From NCBI GenBank assembly GCA_020796225.1, contig CM036760.1, positions 5,560,001 through 5,624,000 of the forward strand: a stretch of DNA of 64,000 bases. The letters run 5' to 3'. A program made the translations under genes and the position numbers. How positions within the stretch are numbered: the stretch's first letter is position 1; each line of letters starts with the position of its first letter. Below the pieces are notes generated by a model. It was not told where the DNA came from. It saw only the letters and a list, made by a program, of their open reading frames with translations, and did not search any database. Positions 1-10,755 of the stretch are shown piece by piece. The DNA comes from Arion vulgaris (taxonomy: Eukaryota; Mollusca; Gastropoda; Stylommatophora; Arionidae).

Positions 1-545
1 TTCCAGCGACACAATGCCCTCAAATCTGGAGAAACCAGAATGAGATCAAGTACACTATCTGTGTCACTTTATCTGTCAGATATTTGTGTGGGCCTGCCAT
101 CATTTAGACAGAACAAGTCTGTCTCAGTCAATACATCCTCCAGTGCCTCACCATGGTCATTATTGAAATCACCGCACATAATCACACTTGATGTAGTCGG
201 AAGATAGATTGATTGTAAAATCTTTCATCTATCTTTGTTAATTTTGTTATTGCAGGAATAGATATTAACAAGGGTGAATTGTTTAGTTCTTTTTATTGTT
301 ACTGCCTGGACCTGTAAGTCGTTTGAGTTCCATGCCGATGTGTCCATCTCCGAGGCCTGGAGTTCTTGCCTAACCAGGACTGCCTGACCCAAGTGTGTGT
401 CATTAAAGAAAGTGCTGAAACTCGCAAATTTCAATCTATCCACCTGGTGTGATGGGTCTCTTGGAGCGTGATTATGTCTGCTTTATAAATAAGTTTTGCC
501 AAGACAGGACATCGCTGGCGGACACTCCAGCAGTTCCAGTATAGT
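1..545 (-). mobile_element. LINE endonuclease fragment (I/R1-like lineage)
   Basis: Read on the minus strand, interrupted frames give LYWNCWSVRQRCPVL, IITLQETH, VNIYS, CGDFNN and SVLDLILVSPDLRALC. These are the N-terminal, QETH, GDFN and S-x-x-D motifs of an APE-type endonuclease. At least one stop interrupts it. Probably the 5' half of the RNase H-bearing LINE seen elsewhere in the window. It is cut by the left edge. Confidence 0.75.
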
Positions 546-688
546 CTACGCATGTGTTTCCTTCCTAGCCTCTCTGTTTTATGCATAATTTTCCTAACAC
601 CAGAACATCTCTCTATCTCTCTCTTTCATCTACCATGTTGCCCTCTTTTCCATTTTTATGGAGATGATTTGCAGTTGGTAGTGTTAGC

Positions 689-945
689 CATCCGAGTGGT
701 TACCGGGCCCAAATTTGGGGTGTAAAGAATAGAATCACTGTTACCTGTCATGTATGTCGTAAGAGGCGACTAAGGAGGTTTGGCTGAAATCAGATGCACA
801 TGTCCTAAACGTGTAGAGGTCTATGTGTTTAGGGGCCTACCAAACGAGTGTGCAATGTATACATGTTCTTGGCAAAGATCAAACATATCACAAAGAGTGA
901 TTAAAATTGGTCGTAAAGAACGAACACAAAGAAGAAGGAGGAGGA
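689..945 (+). mobile_element. SINE-A copy, 12-bp target duplication
   Basis: A 257-bp element runs from a GAGTGGTTACCGGG-like head, through TAAGAGGCGACTAAGGAGG, to a purine tail GAAGAAGGAGG. It is bounded by GGTAGTGTTAGC at 677-688 and 946-957, a perfect duplication. At least six other copies occur in the window. No ORF. Confidence 0.9.
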
Positions 946-1309
946 GGTAGTGTTAGCATGCAAAGTAGAAAAAGTAGAAGGCATGCACTGTACTGACACA
1001 TGAGATCAAATAGATGGGGCAGTCAACATGTTACATGTTTGAACATGGTAGTTTACCAATTAAGAAGTTTTAAAATTAACATTGTTTAGAGCTTAGCTAA
1101 ATCTTTTAATGATAGCATTCTGTTAGTCTCTCTCTCCAATGGATGTAGTACACATGTGTACATTTTTGTGCGAGTTATTACTTAGGCTACACGTGTCATG
1201 TTACATATTAGCAAGCTGCCTAAACCTTGTGTTCCCCTTTCTCAGACCAGTGTTTAAAATAAAAAAAAAAATATCAGTTTTGAAGTGGTAGTAAATTACA
1301 AATACTCAC

Positions 1310-1491
1310 AAAAAGGACAAGGCTAAGCCTCCATGTGCACTTTCCCGTACTAAAAATGTCCCATCTCCATGAAAACGCTCTTCTTTTAATAGAACTTCTG
1401 CTGCAGTGCGTTCCATTGATCTGTGGTACCATAACTGAGAACTGAGAGGACGGGGTTCATCAGAGTCTTCATCCTCATCACTGTCACAGTT
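1310..1491 (-). CDS. PLCG: PLCG exon: acidic linker and start of N-terminal SH2
   Basis: A 182-bp exon (TTTTTATGATTAG acceptor, GTGAGT donor) encodes NCDSDEDEDSDEPRP and then an SH2 domain start: LWYHRSMERTAAEVLL, with HGDGTFLVRESAHGG further on. The Arg of FLVRES is the phosphotyrosine-binding residue. The acidic run precedes nSH2 as in vertebrate PLCG. The exon ends with two bases of the next codon after LALSF. The remainder of nSH2 and everything downstream lie off the left edge. Confidence 0.92.
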
Positions 1492-1850
1492 CTAATCATA
1501 AAAATATGAATTTTATTTTCTGGTCTTCTCAAGTGAGATAAATTAATTATATAGTCAACACTTTATCATAATTGCTAATGCAGTAAATATTTTGTGAAAG
1601 TGTATTCATTTATCCTTAACTAGCAGATGTACCCGTTCTTCACACATGGAATTTAGTTTAAATCTAGTTGTAAAGTCCCAAAAAGTGAGAGTCTGAGCAT
1701 ATTAAAGAAACATGTCCGTCCGTCCCCTGCCACCCGTATGACATCAAAATCGGTTTCTTTTCCATTAATAACAACATGTTTTCTTGCCATGTTACATCGA
1801 TTAAACAAAATTAAAACGTTTTAGGAGAGTATTGAATAGCCTAAATACAT

Positions 1851-2175
1851 GAGTGGTTACTGGGGCCCAAATTGGGGTGTAAAGAATAGAACCACTGTTA
1901 TCTGCCACACATGTCATAAGAGGTGACAATGGAGGTTGGCATGGGGCTAGCTACCCCATACAGTAAAAAACACTAGATGGCTACAGAATGGAGAGCGAAC
2001 GAGTAAACACTGGCTGAAACTGGACACATCGCCGCAGGATAAGCAGCAGAACTCCAAATGGTGCTGAAGATGTGACGCAAAAAACACCAATGCTAAGGCT
2101 GCATGAATCAGATTTTCACACGAATAGAATTTATGGGGAAATCTGCTAGATCGGTCTGGGCGGTGATAGAGAGAG
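1851..2175 (+). mobile_element. SINE-A fragment joined to a LINE fragment
   Basis: The 5' half of SINE-A (1851-1941) is followed by a piece that recurs at 26262-26483 (+), 37330-37470 (-) and 49995-50120 (-). That piece contains GAGAGCGAAC and TGGACACATCGCCG. It probably belongs to the 5' part of one LINE family. Confidence 0.6.
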
Positions 2176-2899
2176 AAGAGATAGAGAGAGAATAGCCAAA
2201 ACTAAAATAACACTGATTGTCAAATGGGAATGCTTCAATACTAACAATTTGGCACATTGAATAACTGAACTGATTATAAATATAACGAATAATGACCAGA
2301 TGTGTTACAATACTAATAAATACAACAACAGTACTCCAGATCAAACTTACATTTGGCATTTGACAGTTATAACATCGTGGCATATCATGCATGTAACTGT
2401 AGTGTGCGAATAATGCTACTAGTCTGCTAGTTCATTAGTGCAAACGTGTCACATGGTGTGAAAATTGTTGACCTTCCCATGAATTTAACGCAGGTCTCTA
2501 TCGAATCCATTAGGCCATTATCAGACAAGTTGAAATACCAATTTAAAAAAATTAAAAGCTGATCAAATGTGTTAATAAAAATTTAAAAAAAATTGTTTTC
2601 CTTCCCGTGAATTGAACATGGGTCTCCAGCATAGCAACCAAGAATCTAATGCATTCGTCCACTGGATAGACATGTTGAAAAGCCAATAAATAGCATCAAA
2701 TAGTTTTGTAGCGATGTTAACATCGCTTTAAACGTGACCGGCACGTTGAGACATGGTTTCAACATTTCATTTTTTAACTATACATGACCATTTCGCTAAG
2801 TTGGAGTTTAGATATAGAGACTAACCAATAGTCCGGTTTTATAATTTGTACATCTTTCCATCTATGAAAGTACCCTCTTGTCAAATTTCAAGTGTGTAG

Positions 2900-3297
2900 G
2901 ATGTCCAGACATCTTGAAACAATGGGAACAAAAAATAACTACATGTGAAATGCGCTGCCTGCGAAAAGTTACCAACAACACCAGAAAAGACAGCGTCACC
3001 AACATCAGCATAAGAAAAAAAGTTGGCACAGAACATTGCTTGAAACAAAGAATAAAGTGGTCTGGCCACTTAATAAGAATGCGTCCAAACTCCACAGTAT
3101 ACACAGTCTTCTACAACAGAACATCAGGAAGAAAGCAAGAGGTAGACCACGAAAAGATGGTTAGATGGTATAGCAAAATCCTGTCAAAGAGCAAAAATAA
3201 TCATCCAAGCCACCAGAACAGCGCAAGACAAAAGCAGAAAACCACAACACTGGGCAACAGCCCGGTAGCAGTGTGATGACAAAAGAAGAAGAAGAAT
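2900..3297 (+). mobile_element. LINE reverse-transcriptase C-terminus (lineage F)
   Basis: The plus frame reads MRCLRKVTNNTRKDSV, IKWSGHLIRM and a basic tail. C-LR and W-GHL-RM are the hallmarks of the C-terminal part of RTE/CR1-like LINE proteins. The 3' end is an AGAAGAAGAA tail. It is 5'-truncated. Related copies lie at 40030-40480, 55000-55490 and 60545-60840, with 3' pieces on the minus strand at 18842-19130 and 23565-23810. Confidence 0.7.
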
Positions 3298-3299
3298 AA

Positions 3300-4056
3300 T
3301 GGAGGGCATGGTTCCTAGAAGATGAGGCAAGGGATGACGAAGATGACAGTTGCAAAAGGACATTTAGAAACCTTGAACGTGATGATGGTAGAGGCAGGAG
3401 AGCTGCTAAAGATAAAAAAAAGCTTTAAGGTGGTCTGTGATGAAAACTATGCTCTGCAAAGGACATGCTGTACAAAGAGAACTAAATTATTGAGAAAGTA
3501 AAAGAGATAAAAATATTCCAGAAAATGAAAGGCAATGAAAATGTCATTGTAAATGATGCAAGTAAGAAAGAGTTTAAAGTTTTGCATGGATCAATCTTGT
3601 CAGATGTAAACAAATCATGGACAAGCAATAAACATAAAGATCAACATAGTTATGTCGTTATACATGAGAATAAAGAATTCACTATACAACTAAAAGGACT
3701 AACAAGTATGAAATAAAGAAGGTATTACACACAAAAAAGTTGTCTTTGTTTTATAAATTTTAAAAGATTTTTCATGACTAATTGGATAGCCTTTCTCTAA
3801 AAAGAAGATTGAGAGGACAAGAAGTAAAGAGGATACTGGACAGATAAGCATTCAAACGTTAAAAAATTGTCAACATCAGAGCTGAGAACAAACATTAGCT
3901 ACAGGAAGTTGTGTCAAGAGTCATGATCATCTACACCACTTCACATAAAACATGAGAAAGGTCAAGAGGCTAACTAGCATTTTGCTAGTTAACTATCTAT
4001 TTAACTAGCAAATGAAATAAAATTCAGCAAACAGAAAGTTAACTTAAACAACATAC
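3300..4056. other. Intron sequence, no feature recognised
   Basis: The stretch between the LINE tail and the split-PH exon is purine-rich on the plus strand. It contains only short ORFs without family resemblance, including a 63-codon one at 3525-3716. I see no splice-bounded exon in it. Confidence 0.5.
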
Positions 4057-4171
4057 TTCAAAGTAATCCTGATAATTGTTTTCAAAGTTGTCCTTATCTT
4101 CTACCACAGGGGAACATGTGAGTGAAACCAAAGTGGGTATCTGTCAGGACAACATCATACTCGCTCCATTT
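4057..4171 (-). CDS. PLCG: PLCG exon: split PH domain, with a one-base frame break
   Basis: A 115-bp exon (TTTGTATTTTCAG acceptor, GTATGT donor) opens in phase 0 as KWSEYDVVLTDTHFGF, aligning with EWYPHYFVLT of vertebrate PLCG. It then meets a TAA after GRR. The last third is open in another frame as VVEDKDNFENNYQDYFE, which leads in phase 0 into the next exon's NCDSDEDED. One base too many would explain both halves; the CCCC run near 4111-4120 is the likely site. An alternative acceptor ending at 4141 gives a shorter 84-bp exon that is in frame, but it drops the conserved VVLT strand and has a weak pyrimidine tract. This is either an assembly error, a real frameshift or alternative splicing. 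Confidence 0.85.
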
Positions 4172-4317
4172 CTGAAAATACAAAATTCTCATTAAAACCA
4201 GTAAAATTAAGAATAGTTGACAATAACAAAAATAAAATGTAAATTCATTAACAGCTGATCATAATGAAGTAAAAGATAAAAATAGTAATACAAAACTTTC
4301 AACATCAACAGATTAAA

Positions 4318-4530
4318 AATCTTACACACAAAAAGAAGAAGCAGTAGAACAGTGGTTAGTGTACTACACAAATGGTCCCAGGTTAAAAATCCCAAGTAGA
4401 AGTGGGATGTTTTCTGACCGCAAATGACTCTCTGGTTGACCCAGCCTCAAATGAGTACCAGAGAAACAATGGGAAGTAAAGGCAACCAGTGTTTTATTTA
4501 CCACATCAACCACCATGTGTCACTGGTCAA
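4318..4530 (+). mobile_element. tRNA-headed SINE fragment
   Basis: A box A-like GTGGTTAGTGTAC and a box B-like GGTTAAAAATCCC lie 30-40 bp apart. They are followed by a body containing AGTACCAGAGAAACAATGGGAA that recurs at 25000-25130 (GGTACCAGAGAAACACTGG). Consistent with a decayed tRNA-derived SINE. Confidence 0.5.
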
Positions 4531-5006
4531 ATATAAGTATGGTCCTTACATCATCATCATCATGTAACATGTTCTTTGCACAACGTCGGTCTCATCTCAT
4601 CCTGCCTAAAAAACTCTTGGTTTCTAGCAATTTATCCTACAGTTACATCCTCAACTGTCATGTTCAAGGCTACTTTAATGTCCAGTTGCTATCACAGCCT
4701 TGGTTGTCCTCTGCCTAGTTTTCAATGAGCCATGTTCTCCATTACTATTCTCTCAAAACCGGTAATGATGATGGCATTCTGTTAGTCATGAGAGACAATG
4801 GATTTTATTTTGGTTTTCTCCTGACATGTTTTATGTCAGAAAAAAATTGGAGTGGCCTCTCCAGGGTGCTATTTATTTGGGCATGTTAATTTTGAGGATT
4901 TCTGTTATCCATGCAACAGTCACCCCCTTCCTGCAGCTGAAAAATCCAAATAAACGGCAAGCTTGGTGTTAGCAATGTCGCAAAAGTTGCCAGAATACCG
5001 ATTCTC

Positions 5007-5215
5007 CAAACCACAATGATGTTTAATGTGATAAAAATATTTCAGTTTCTAAGACATGGTGTTGTTTATGAGTCAATGTTCTTCCATGTTCATGTCATGT
5101 CTATATTTATTCCGTTATCTGTTGTCTACGATGTTCTAAGAATTTTTCAGCAGCACTTTTTAATCAAAGGATTCAATTTTGTTCTTTAATGTTTGATATT
5201 ACATACAGATGTTGC
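5007..5215. repeat. Dispersed repeat, shared with 29617-29830
   Basis: About 210 bp, starting GATGTTTAATGTG and ending in TTGTTCTTTAATG, recurs with moderate divergence at 29617-29830. Both copies are in the same orientation. No coding potential or terminal structure is seen. Confidence 0.7.
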
Positions 5216-5269
5216 CATAGGAAAAATCTATGCCATCAAAGGTTTTACTTTTATGTCATAGTTTCTTTG

Positions 5270-6070
5270 TACTAACTTCTTCTTCTTTTGTTGTCACACT
5301 GCTACCGGGTTGTTGCCCAGTGTCGTGGTTTTCTGTTTTTGTCTTGCGCTGTTCTGGTGTACTAACAACTCTCTGAAATGACATGGCTAGTCTCCTCCTC
5401 ATTTCATTGGTACAATCTCTGTTGCTAATAATTATGGAGCCAACGTATTCAAAACAATGTTGCAATTATTTTTATCATTGATGGTAATTTTGTAAATTAT
5501 CATATTCCCAGATATATCACATGGTATAAACAAAGCAACATCAGCTTTTAAAAGTCTAAATAAAATATGGAACTGCAAGTTATATAGTATTAAAACTAAA
5601 TTACGAATTTTCAATTCAAATGTTGTATCAATCCTAACATATGCAAGCGAGAGTTGGAAAATGACTAAAGATATAGAAAGCAAGTTGAATGCATTTGAAA
5701 ATAGATGTCTGCGAAAAATAATGAATATAAAATGGAACAAATTCAGGAGAAGTGATGAAATCAGAGACATGTCTCGTCAACCACTAGTGACAACTGTTAT
5801 AAGAAAGAGAAGATGGAGATATGTTGGGCACACCTTGAGGAGAAATTATCAAAGAATATCAAAGCAGGCATTGAAGTGGGATGCAAAGGGTTCAAGAAAG
5901 AGAGGTCGACCTAAGGAGACCCTGAGCGAACTTTGCTGAGAGAGGCAGGAAATATCGGTCTCAGTTCCATAGAGGAGATTGAGCGAGTTGCCCAGGATAG
6001 AGCGGTATGGAGAAATTACTTGCAGGCCCTATGTAACGATAACGGTACGAGAGGAATTATTATTATTATA
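5270..6070 (+). mobile_element. LINE lineage D copy with inverted 5' segment
   Basis: From about 5463 the plus strand reads INKATSAFKSLNKIW, then SILTYASESWKMTKD, RRWRYVGHTLRR and GRPKETLSELC. It ends in GLSSIEEIERVAQD-like sequence and an ATTATTATT tail. These are the C-terminal motifs of an RTE-like LINE. On the left, 5370-5462 encodes on the minus strand the segment that should precede this one (GSIIISNRDCTNEMRRRLAM). The 5270-5369 tail matches the lineage F 3' end. Frameshifts are present. Confidence 0.75.
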
Positions 6071-6225
6071 AACACATATGCAAAGATAGTAACATTCCAT
6101 ACAAATAATGGAAACAATAGAGACAATTACAGATACATCTCTCTCAAGTGGCCTTTGCACTAGTCCTTTTTAAAACAACTACAGAAACTGACAGAGCATG
6201 TACTTCTAGTCTTAATGTGGATTCA

Positions 6226-6336
6226 GAGCTGGATGGTCAACAGCTGACATAATATTCACTCTTCAACAACTTCAAGAGAAATGCAGAAAGCAGGGGAAAA
6301 AACACCCAAAAAAACTGTTGTTACTGCCTATAATAT
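6226..6336 (+). mobile_element. LINE reverse-transcriptase palm fragment
   Basis: The plus frame reads FRAGWSTADIIFTLQQ, then LQEKCRKQGK. This is the family pattern G-F-R-x-x-R-S-T-x-D-x-I-F preceding the catalytic palm motifs. A short isolated fragment with no ends visible. Confidence 0.65.
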
Positions 6337-6339
6337 CGT

Positions 6340-6998
6340 AATACTGTAATGTTACTGACTGTAAAATTACAGTACTTTGTTTTGTCATTGATAATAAGAA
6401 AGAGCACAGACTTGCACCCTAAGCACTAATAGTTGGGCTGTTGGAGATGGATCAGGGGGAAGTACTTTGGTTGTTCAGTGACTGCATGTTGGGTGACAAA
6501 ACAGCAGTTAATGATGAATCTAAAGAGTGAAGGTATTTGGAATGAAACTCTGTATGAGTATGACTAGGCACCTGAATGAGGAGTGTGTTTTAACCAATGA
6601 GTCATGGAACCACCATCACGCATACCCTTCAACATATACTGGGGAAGACTGAACATCTATGAGTATTATGACATCCAGTTAGTAACCAAATACCATCAAA
6701 AAAGATCTAAAAGTTTCCGTCTAAAAATGTCCCAAGTAGTTCCCTAACTTGAAATGCATAATATAATGATAACAATCAAAGTTTAAAGATACATGGAAAT
6801 ATGTTGAAATTTATAATCTAAAAGATAGCATGAAGACAATGCTACAAGTGAGAAGAACATAATAATGGCCACTATATAACAGTCTCTCTGAATGTAACAC
6901 TTAGACAAAAGATGAGCAGTTTTATAGATCAATTTAAATCAACCTTTGATGTAAGATGCAAAAACTATGTGAATAAATGAGAGTTGACAAAATGAAAC
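6340..6998. other. Intron sequence, no feature recognised
   Basis: AT-rich with no open frame of note, no repeat shared with the rest of the window and no terminal structure. It lies between a reverse-transcriptase fragment and the split-PH exon. Confidence 0.5.
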
Positions 6999-7004
6999 AT
7001 TTAC

Positions 7005-7072
7005 CGTTTCTGTAGCATATCTCATGTACACAGTTCCTTGTTTTTTTTCATCAGAGAGATCGACTGAAGGGA
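7005..7072 (-). CDS. PLCG: PLCG exon: start of split PH domain
   Basis: A 68-bp exon (ATTTCATTTTAG acceptor, GTAAAT donor) encodes PSVDLSDEKKQGTVYM and RYATET. KKQGTVYM aligns with SIKNGILYLED, the first strand of the PH half that precedes nSH2 in PLCG. This split PH is specific to the gamma isoforms and separates this gene from PLC beta, delta and epsilon. It contains an A-run of eight on the coding strand, and the frame is still continuous. Confidence 0.9.
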
Positions 7073-7572
7073 CTAAAATGAAATAAAATAATAAATTGAT
7101 ATGATCTGAGCATGACAAGATCGCTGAGAAGAAGAAGGATATGATCTGGTAAAATGAAGGAAACGAAACAACTGCACACATACACACAAGTATACACATA
7201 TAACATAAATACACACATAATTCATAAGTAGCTTCAAGTATATTTGTAACTGGTGAATAAAGAGTTCTAAGAGCCCAAGAGGAAGCACTGAGACCAATGA
7301 ACATGATAAATAAGTAGACATTAGACTAGTATTCGAGGGTCCCAGAAGAAAACAGTTGTCAAACACTGAATTAAACCACTACCTTTACTGATCTCAACAA
7401 AACCTGACCAGGACGGTTATTTTTTGGAGAGCTAGAGGCCTGTGGTCTTAAAAAAGCTTGTTTTCATGGCTAGGAGATGGGTGTCGAGAGAAATAGAGGT
7501 AGTAGTTCAATTCAGTGTTGGATAATTTTCTTCTTGGGACAGTTAAATACCTGTTTGTCTATATATTTATGG

Positions 7573-7712
7573 TTTTTACTCCTTGTGGATCAAATGCCAC
7601 ACTGCATGGCTTTGGTGTGGATGCTTTTTACCAGGATCAACACTAAAGGGCGTTTTTTATTTGAAAAACAAATGGCTTGTAAAAACATGGTTCTTGCTCT
7701 GGTCCACTAAGA
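7573..7712. repeat. Dispersed repeat, shared with 12458-12597
   Basis: About 140 bp, from ACTCCTTGTGGA to CTGGTYYACTA, is present twice in the same orientation with about 20% divergence. It includes GGCTTGTAAAAACATRG. Neither copy has a credible ORF. The family is unknown. Confidence 0.7.
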
Positions 7713-7882
7713 ATAAAGATTGCTGATTCATTGATTACTGTACCACCATCTAACAGACAGTCAAGTGATCTCTTTGGTTTTTCCTTCTTGCAATGATCAC
7801 TTTTTGATGCTACTAATACATTCTAACTGTCGTTACTGGGTGAAATATTGCTTATTTAGGGTGGTGTAGGACAGGGGTTTGT

Positions 7883-8345
7883 TTGACATCCAAACAAATC
7901 ACAAACAGGCTAAAAATGAGAATGATCAAATGCTATATATATCCTATATTAATGTATGGCTCGGAAACATGGACAATGAACAAGCAGTTAGAAGACAGAA
8001 TTGATGCATTTGAGATGTGGATATATAGAAGAATAGGCAGAGTTTCATGGACAGAAAAACAGACAAATAAACAAGTTTTAGGAAAACTAGGCATGAAGAA
8101 ACAATTATTAAGAGAAATAAAATTCAGACAAGTAAAATATTTGGGCCATAAAAGACATGACACCATGATAAACATTTACTAGAGGAAAGTTGAGGGGGAA
8201 GACAAGAGGAAGCAGAGATAGGGGAGGAAACTTGAAAAAATGGACAGGTTACAGTCTGACAGTGCAACATAAGAGCAGAGGATGCTGAGAAATTTATTGC
8301 AGCCAATCTTCTTGGAGGGACCTGATGAAGAGAGAGAAAGAGCCT
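7883..8345 (+). mobile_element. LINE reverse-transcriptase C-terminus (lineage E)
   Basis: Plus-strand frame: QITNRLKMRMIKCYIY, then PILMYGSETWTMNKQL, MWIYRRIGRVSWTEK and KYLGH. The L-YGSETW motif is typical of RTE/CR1-like proteins between the thumb and the C-terminal domain. A frameshift near 8180 leads into a basic GKTRGSRDRGG tail. 5'-truncated. Confidence 0.75.
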
Positions 8346-8569
8346 GTAGGAATTTAAAGTCTCATGGCTAGTGCAGATGTTTAAACTTTCAGGCTGGTTT
8401 TTCTTATGCTCAACAGAAACCTGTTGGAATTTCGTCTCCTGGGGCATGCTCATTCATAAGCTATACATTCTAACATGTAAAAGGACAACAGCACTCAAAC
8501 AAGTGCCAGGTCTATGATACCATCCTTACCTTTAAATTTAAACACCATAAATTTCAGAATGGTACTTAC

Positions 8570-8627
8570 CAATATCCATATACTGCTTTCCATCAGAAGA
8601 TCTCCAATCTCTATGTAATTTTTTGTT
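8570..8627 (-). CDS. PLCG: PLCG exon: end of X box
   Basis: A 58-bp exon (ATATATCTTAACAG acceptor, GTAAGT donor) encodes NKKLHRDWRSSDGKQY and MDI, then G of a Val codon. NKKL corresponds to the KHKKL substrate-binding lysines that close the X box. The remainder is the X-Y linker leading into the split PH domain. Phase is 0 in and 1 out, matching both neighbours. Confidence 0.9.
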
Positions 8628-8796
8628 CTGTTAAGATATATATATATAAGAGAAATAGTGAAAATGATTGGTGGTGAATTGTTAAATAAATATCACTGTG
8701 ATGCTTTACAAAATGTGTCACAGTGACATAAAATACTAGTAATAAATATGATAAGTTACACAATATGGTGTCAGTTAACATGAAGTGAATTATAAT

Positions 8797-9054
8797 CTTC
8801 TTCTTCTTTGCGTTCGTTTTTTATGACCAATTTTAATCACTCTTTGTGATATGCCTGATCTTTACCAAGAACATGTATATGTTGCACATTGGTTTTAGTA
8901 GGCCCCTAAATGCATAGACTTGTACATGTTTAGGACACGGGCATCCGATTTCAGCCAAACCTCCATAATCGCCTCTAATGACAAGCATGGCAGGTAAAGT
9001 GGTTCTATTCTTTACACCCCAAATTTGGACCCCGGTAACCACTTGGGCGAGTGT
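8797..9054 (-). mobile_element. SINE-A copy, 8-bp target duplication
   Basis: A 258-bp minus-strand copy with its GAAGAAGAAG tail at the left end. It is bounded by ATTATAAT at 8789-8796 and 9055-9062. Several substitutions set it apart from the 689-945 copy. Confidence 0.88.
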
Positions 9055-9086
9055 ATTATAATTATTTGATTCAACTAAATACAGTA

Positions 9087-9189
9087 AACGTATAACACTG
9101 ACTAATTATTACTTATAATCAGTGTTAACGTATAACACTTACTAATTATTACTTATAATCAGTGTTAACGTATAACAATGACTAATTAT
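9087..9189. repeat. 40-bp tandem repeat, 2.5 units
   Basis: AACGTATAACACTKACTAAT-type units start at 9087, 9127 and 9167. The first two are nearly identical over 40 bp and the third is partial. Confidence 0.9.
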
Positions 9190-9335
9190 GAGGTTAAGTC
9201 AATAAGTCCCAAATAGCTATTTAAAAAAAAAAACTACATGAGATGCGAACATGAAAATATTTTTATTATTGTACTTAAATCTGTTATTTCTCAACATAAT
9301 CTCTGCAAACTTTGATGAACTTATATCCGCGGTTG
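9190..9335 (-). mobile_element. Possible mariner 3' remnant
   Basis: The minus strand reads GYKFIKVCRDYVEK and then a stop. This resembles the C-terminal DYVEK found in mariner-family transposases, which is followed there by a terminal repeat. No second terminus is visible and the fragment is short. Confidence 0.35.
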
Positions 9336-10355
9336 CACAAGAGATACACCCTGTGGGTGATGAGGTTTCTCCTGGATTTTCCGACCATGGAGTATAGAGT
9401 CAAGATAGCTAGAGTAAGTGCCTATCTCAAAATAAGTGTTAAAAAGGATCACCCATTGCATGAACAGCTCAGCGCCAGTGGTGGACATCGGTTAAAGGGG
9501 GCAAGTCATGGGTTGGCCGTGCCGCAGATACTGTTCAGCTGGTATGCGGGCTCAATAATATTGACTATGGAGAAGAATGGATACCGATGCCTCCAATATA
9601 CTGGAACACTTTTTCAACCATCATTAAATTTGACAAAGGTTGCAGAGGGGGAAATCCTCGGCATTGAATGCAGATGTCAAAGCCATCATCGATGAAAACT
9701 GCAATGCAGACGACATTGTGATCTACATGGATAGATCGGTATTTGTCACGAAAAGTCTGCATGGGCCTTCTCTGCAAGCTCATGTGGCAGAATGGTCAAG
9801 GAAGCCAGTGATGCATTCAGTATGACAACAAGCAGCATGACAATGGAGGTACTGTTGGTGACCAATGCACTACTCTGGCTAGAGTAACAAAACTACACTC
9901 ATGCGTGCATTCTGAGTGACTCATTGAGTATGATCTGAAAGGTGGAGGCCGGTTCAGTTCGCAGGCAATGGACTGAATCACTGTAGGCGTCAACAATTTT
10001 CAGAATTACACTTGTCTTTGTTCCGGGGCACATGGGTGTCATTGGCAATGAGAAAGCAGACAGGCTGGCTGGCTCTGCCACTATATCAGAGGGCCAGCCA
10101 ATGGACAGAGCTGACATCGTGAATGCCCTCATAGAGCGTGGCCGCAGAGAACACCTTCATCTAAACCAATCCACGTCAACTACTAGATTGCAGAAGCTGG
10201 GTTTGAAGATTGGTGTGGCAAGAAAAGAACGGTACAACAGGTATACGAGTCGGCTCATCAATCAAAATAGAACTGGTACGGTCAGTCACTGGACGCTGTT
10301 GGAGATATTGCGAAGGAGATCGGAACACCTATGGACATGTCCGAAGTGCAATGAA
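9330..10355 (+). mobile_element. RNase H LINE, 3' half
   Basis: Interrupted plus frames give a connection region and then DDIVIYMDRSVFV (the TDGS strand with G changed to R). Next come VPGHMGVIGNEKADRL and the C-terminal HWTLLEILRRRSEHLW. V-P-G-H-x-G-x-x-G-N-E-x-A-D is the His/Asp end of an RNase H domain placed after reverse transcriptase, as in the I/R1 group. Several stops make it inactive. Confidence 0.8.
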
Positions 10356-10374
10356 GATATTCCAAACTGAAACT

Positions 10375-10545
10375 GAATTGTTAATTTTAGGATCATCTTC
10401 ATTGCACATGTCCATAATTGCTCCGATCTCCTCCCAAGCATGTACCTCAGTGTGTTTAGGCTACCAGCTTCCATTCTGTGTTGATTGATGTATCTACTGA
10501 GTTTTCTCTTGAGGTTTTCCCATCTTGCCGCACCTATCGGTATGC
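10375..10545 (-). mobile_element. RNase H LINE 3' end, tail-to-tail with the previous copy
   Basis: The minus frame reads RWENLKRKLSRYINQH, then LNTLRYMLGRRSEQLW and TCAMKMI. This is the same C-terminal motif as the plus-strand copy ending at 10355, so the two tails face each other across about 20 bp. Confidence 0.65.
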
Positions 10546-10755
10546 ACAACTTTGGAAATTGAGACAGGACAATAAAGATGACTGTGTTAACAGGGCATTA
10601 AAGACACCTTGAACACAACATTGAAAGAGACAAGATAACTGTCAAGAGTCTTTCAGACTGTGATGACAGTGACGATCTGCTAAAGACATGCTACATGCAG
10701 GGAGATCTAACAAGATGTAATTTACAAAGCAACTGTACATGTGTATTTATTTCTT

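Noticed and set aside
2346..2392. Possible 46-bp exon (YMHDMPRCYNCQMPN) with AG and GTAAGT on the minus strand between two PLCG exons.
   Set aside because: It has no match in PLCG, and inserting it would not help: the flanking exons join in phase once the CCCC run is corrected.
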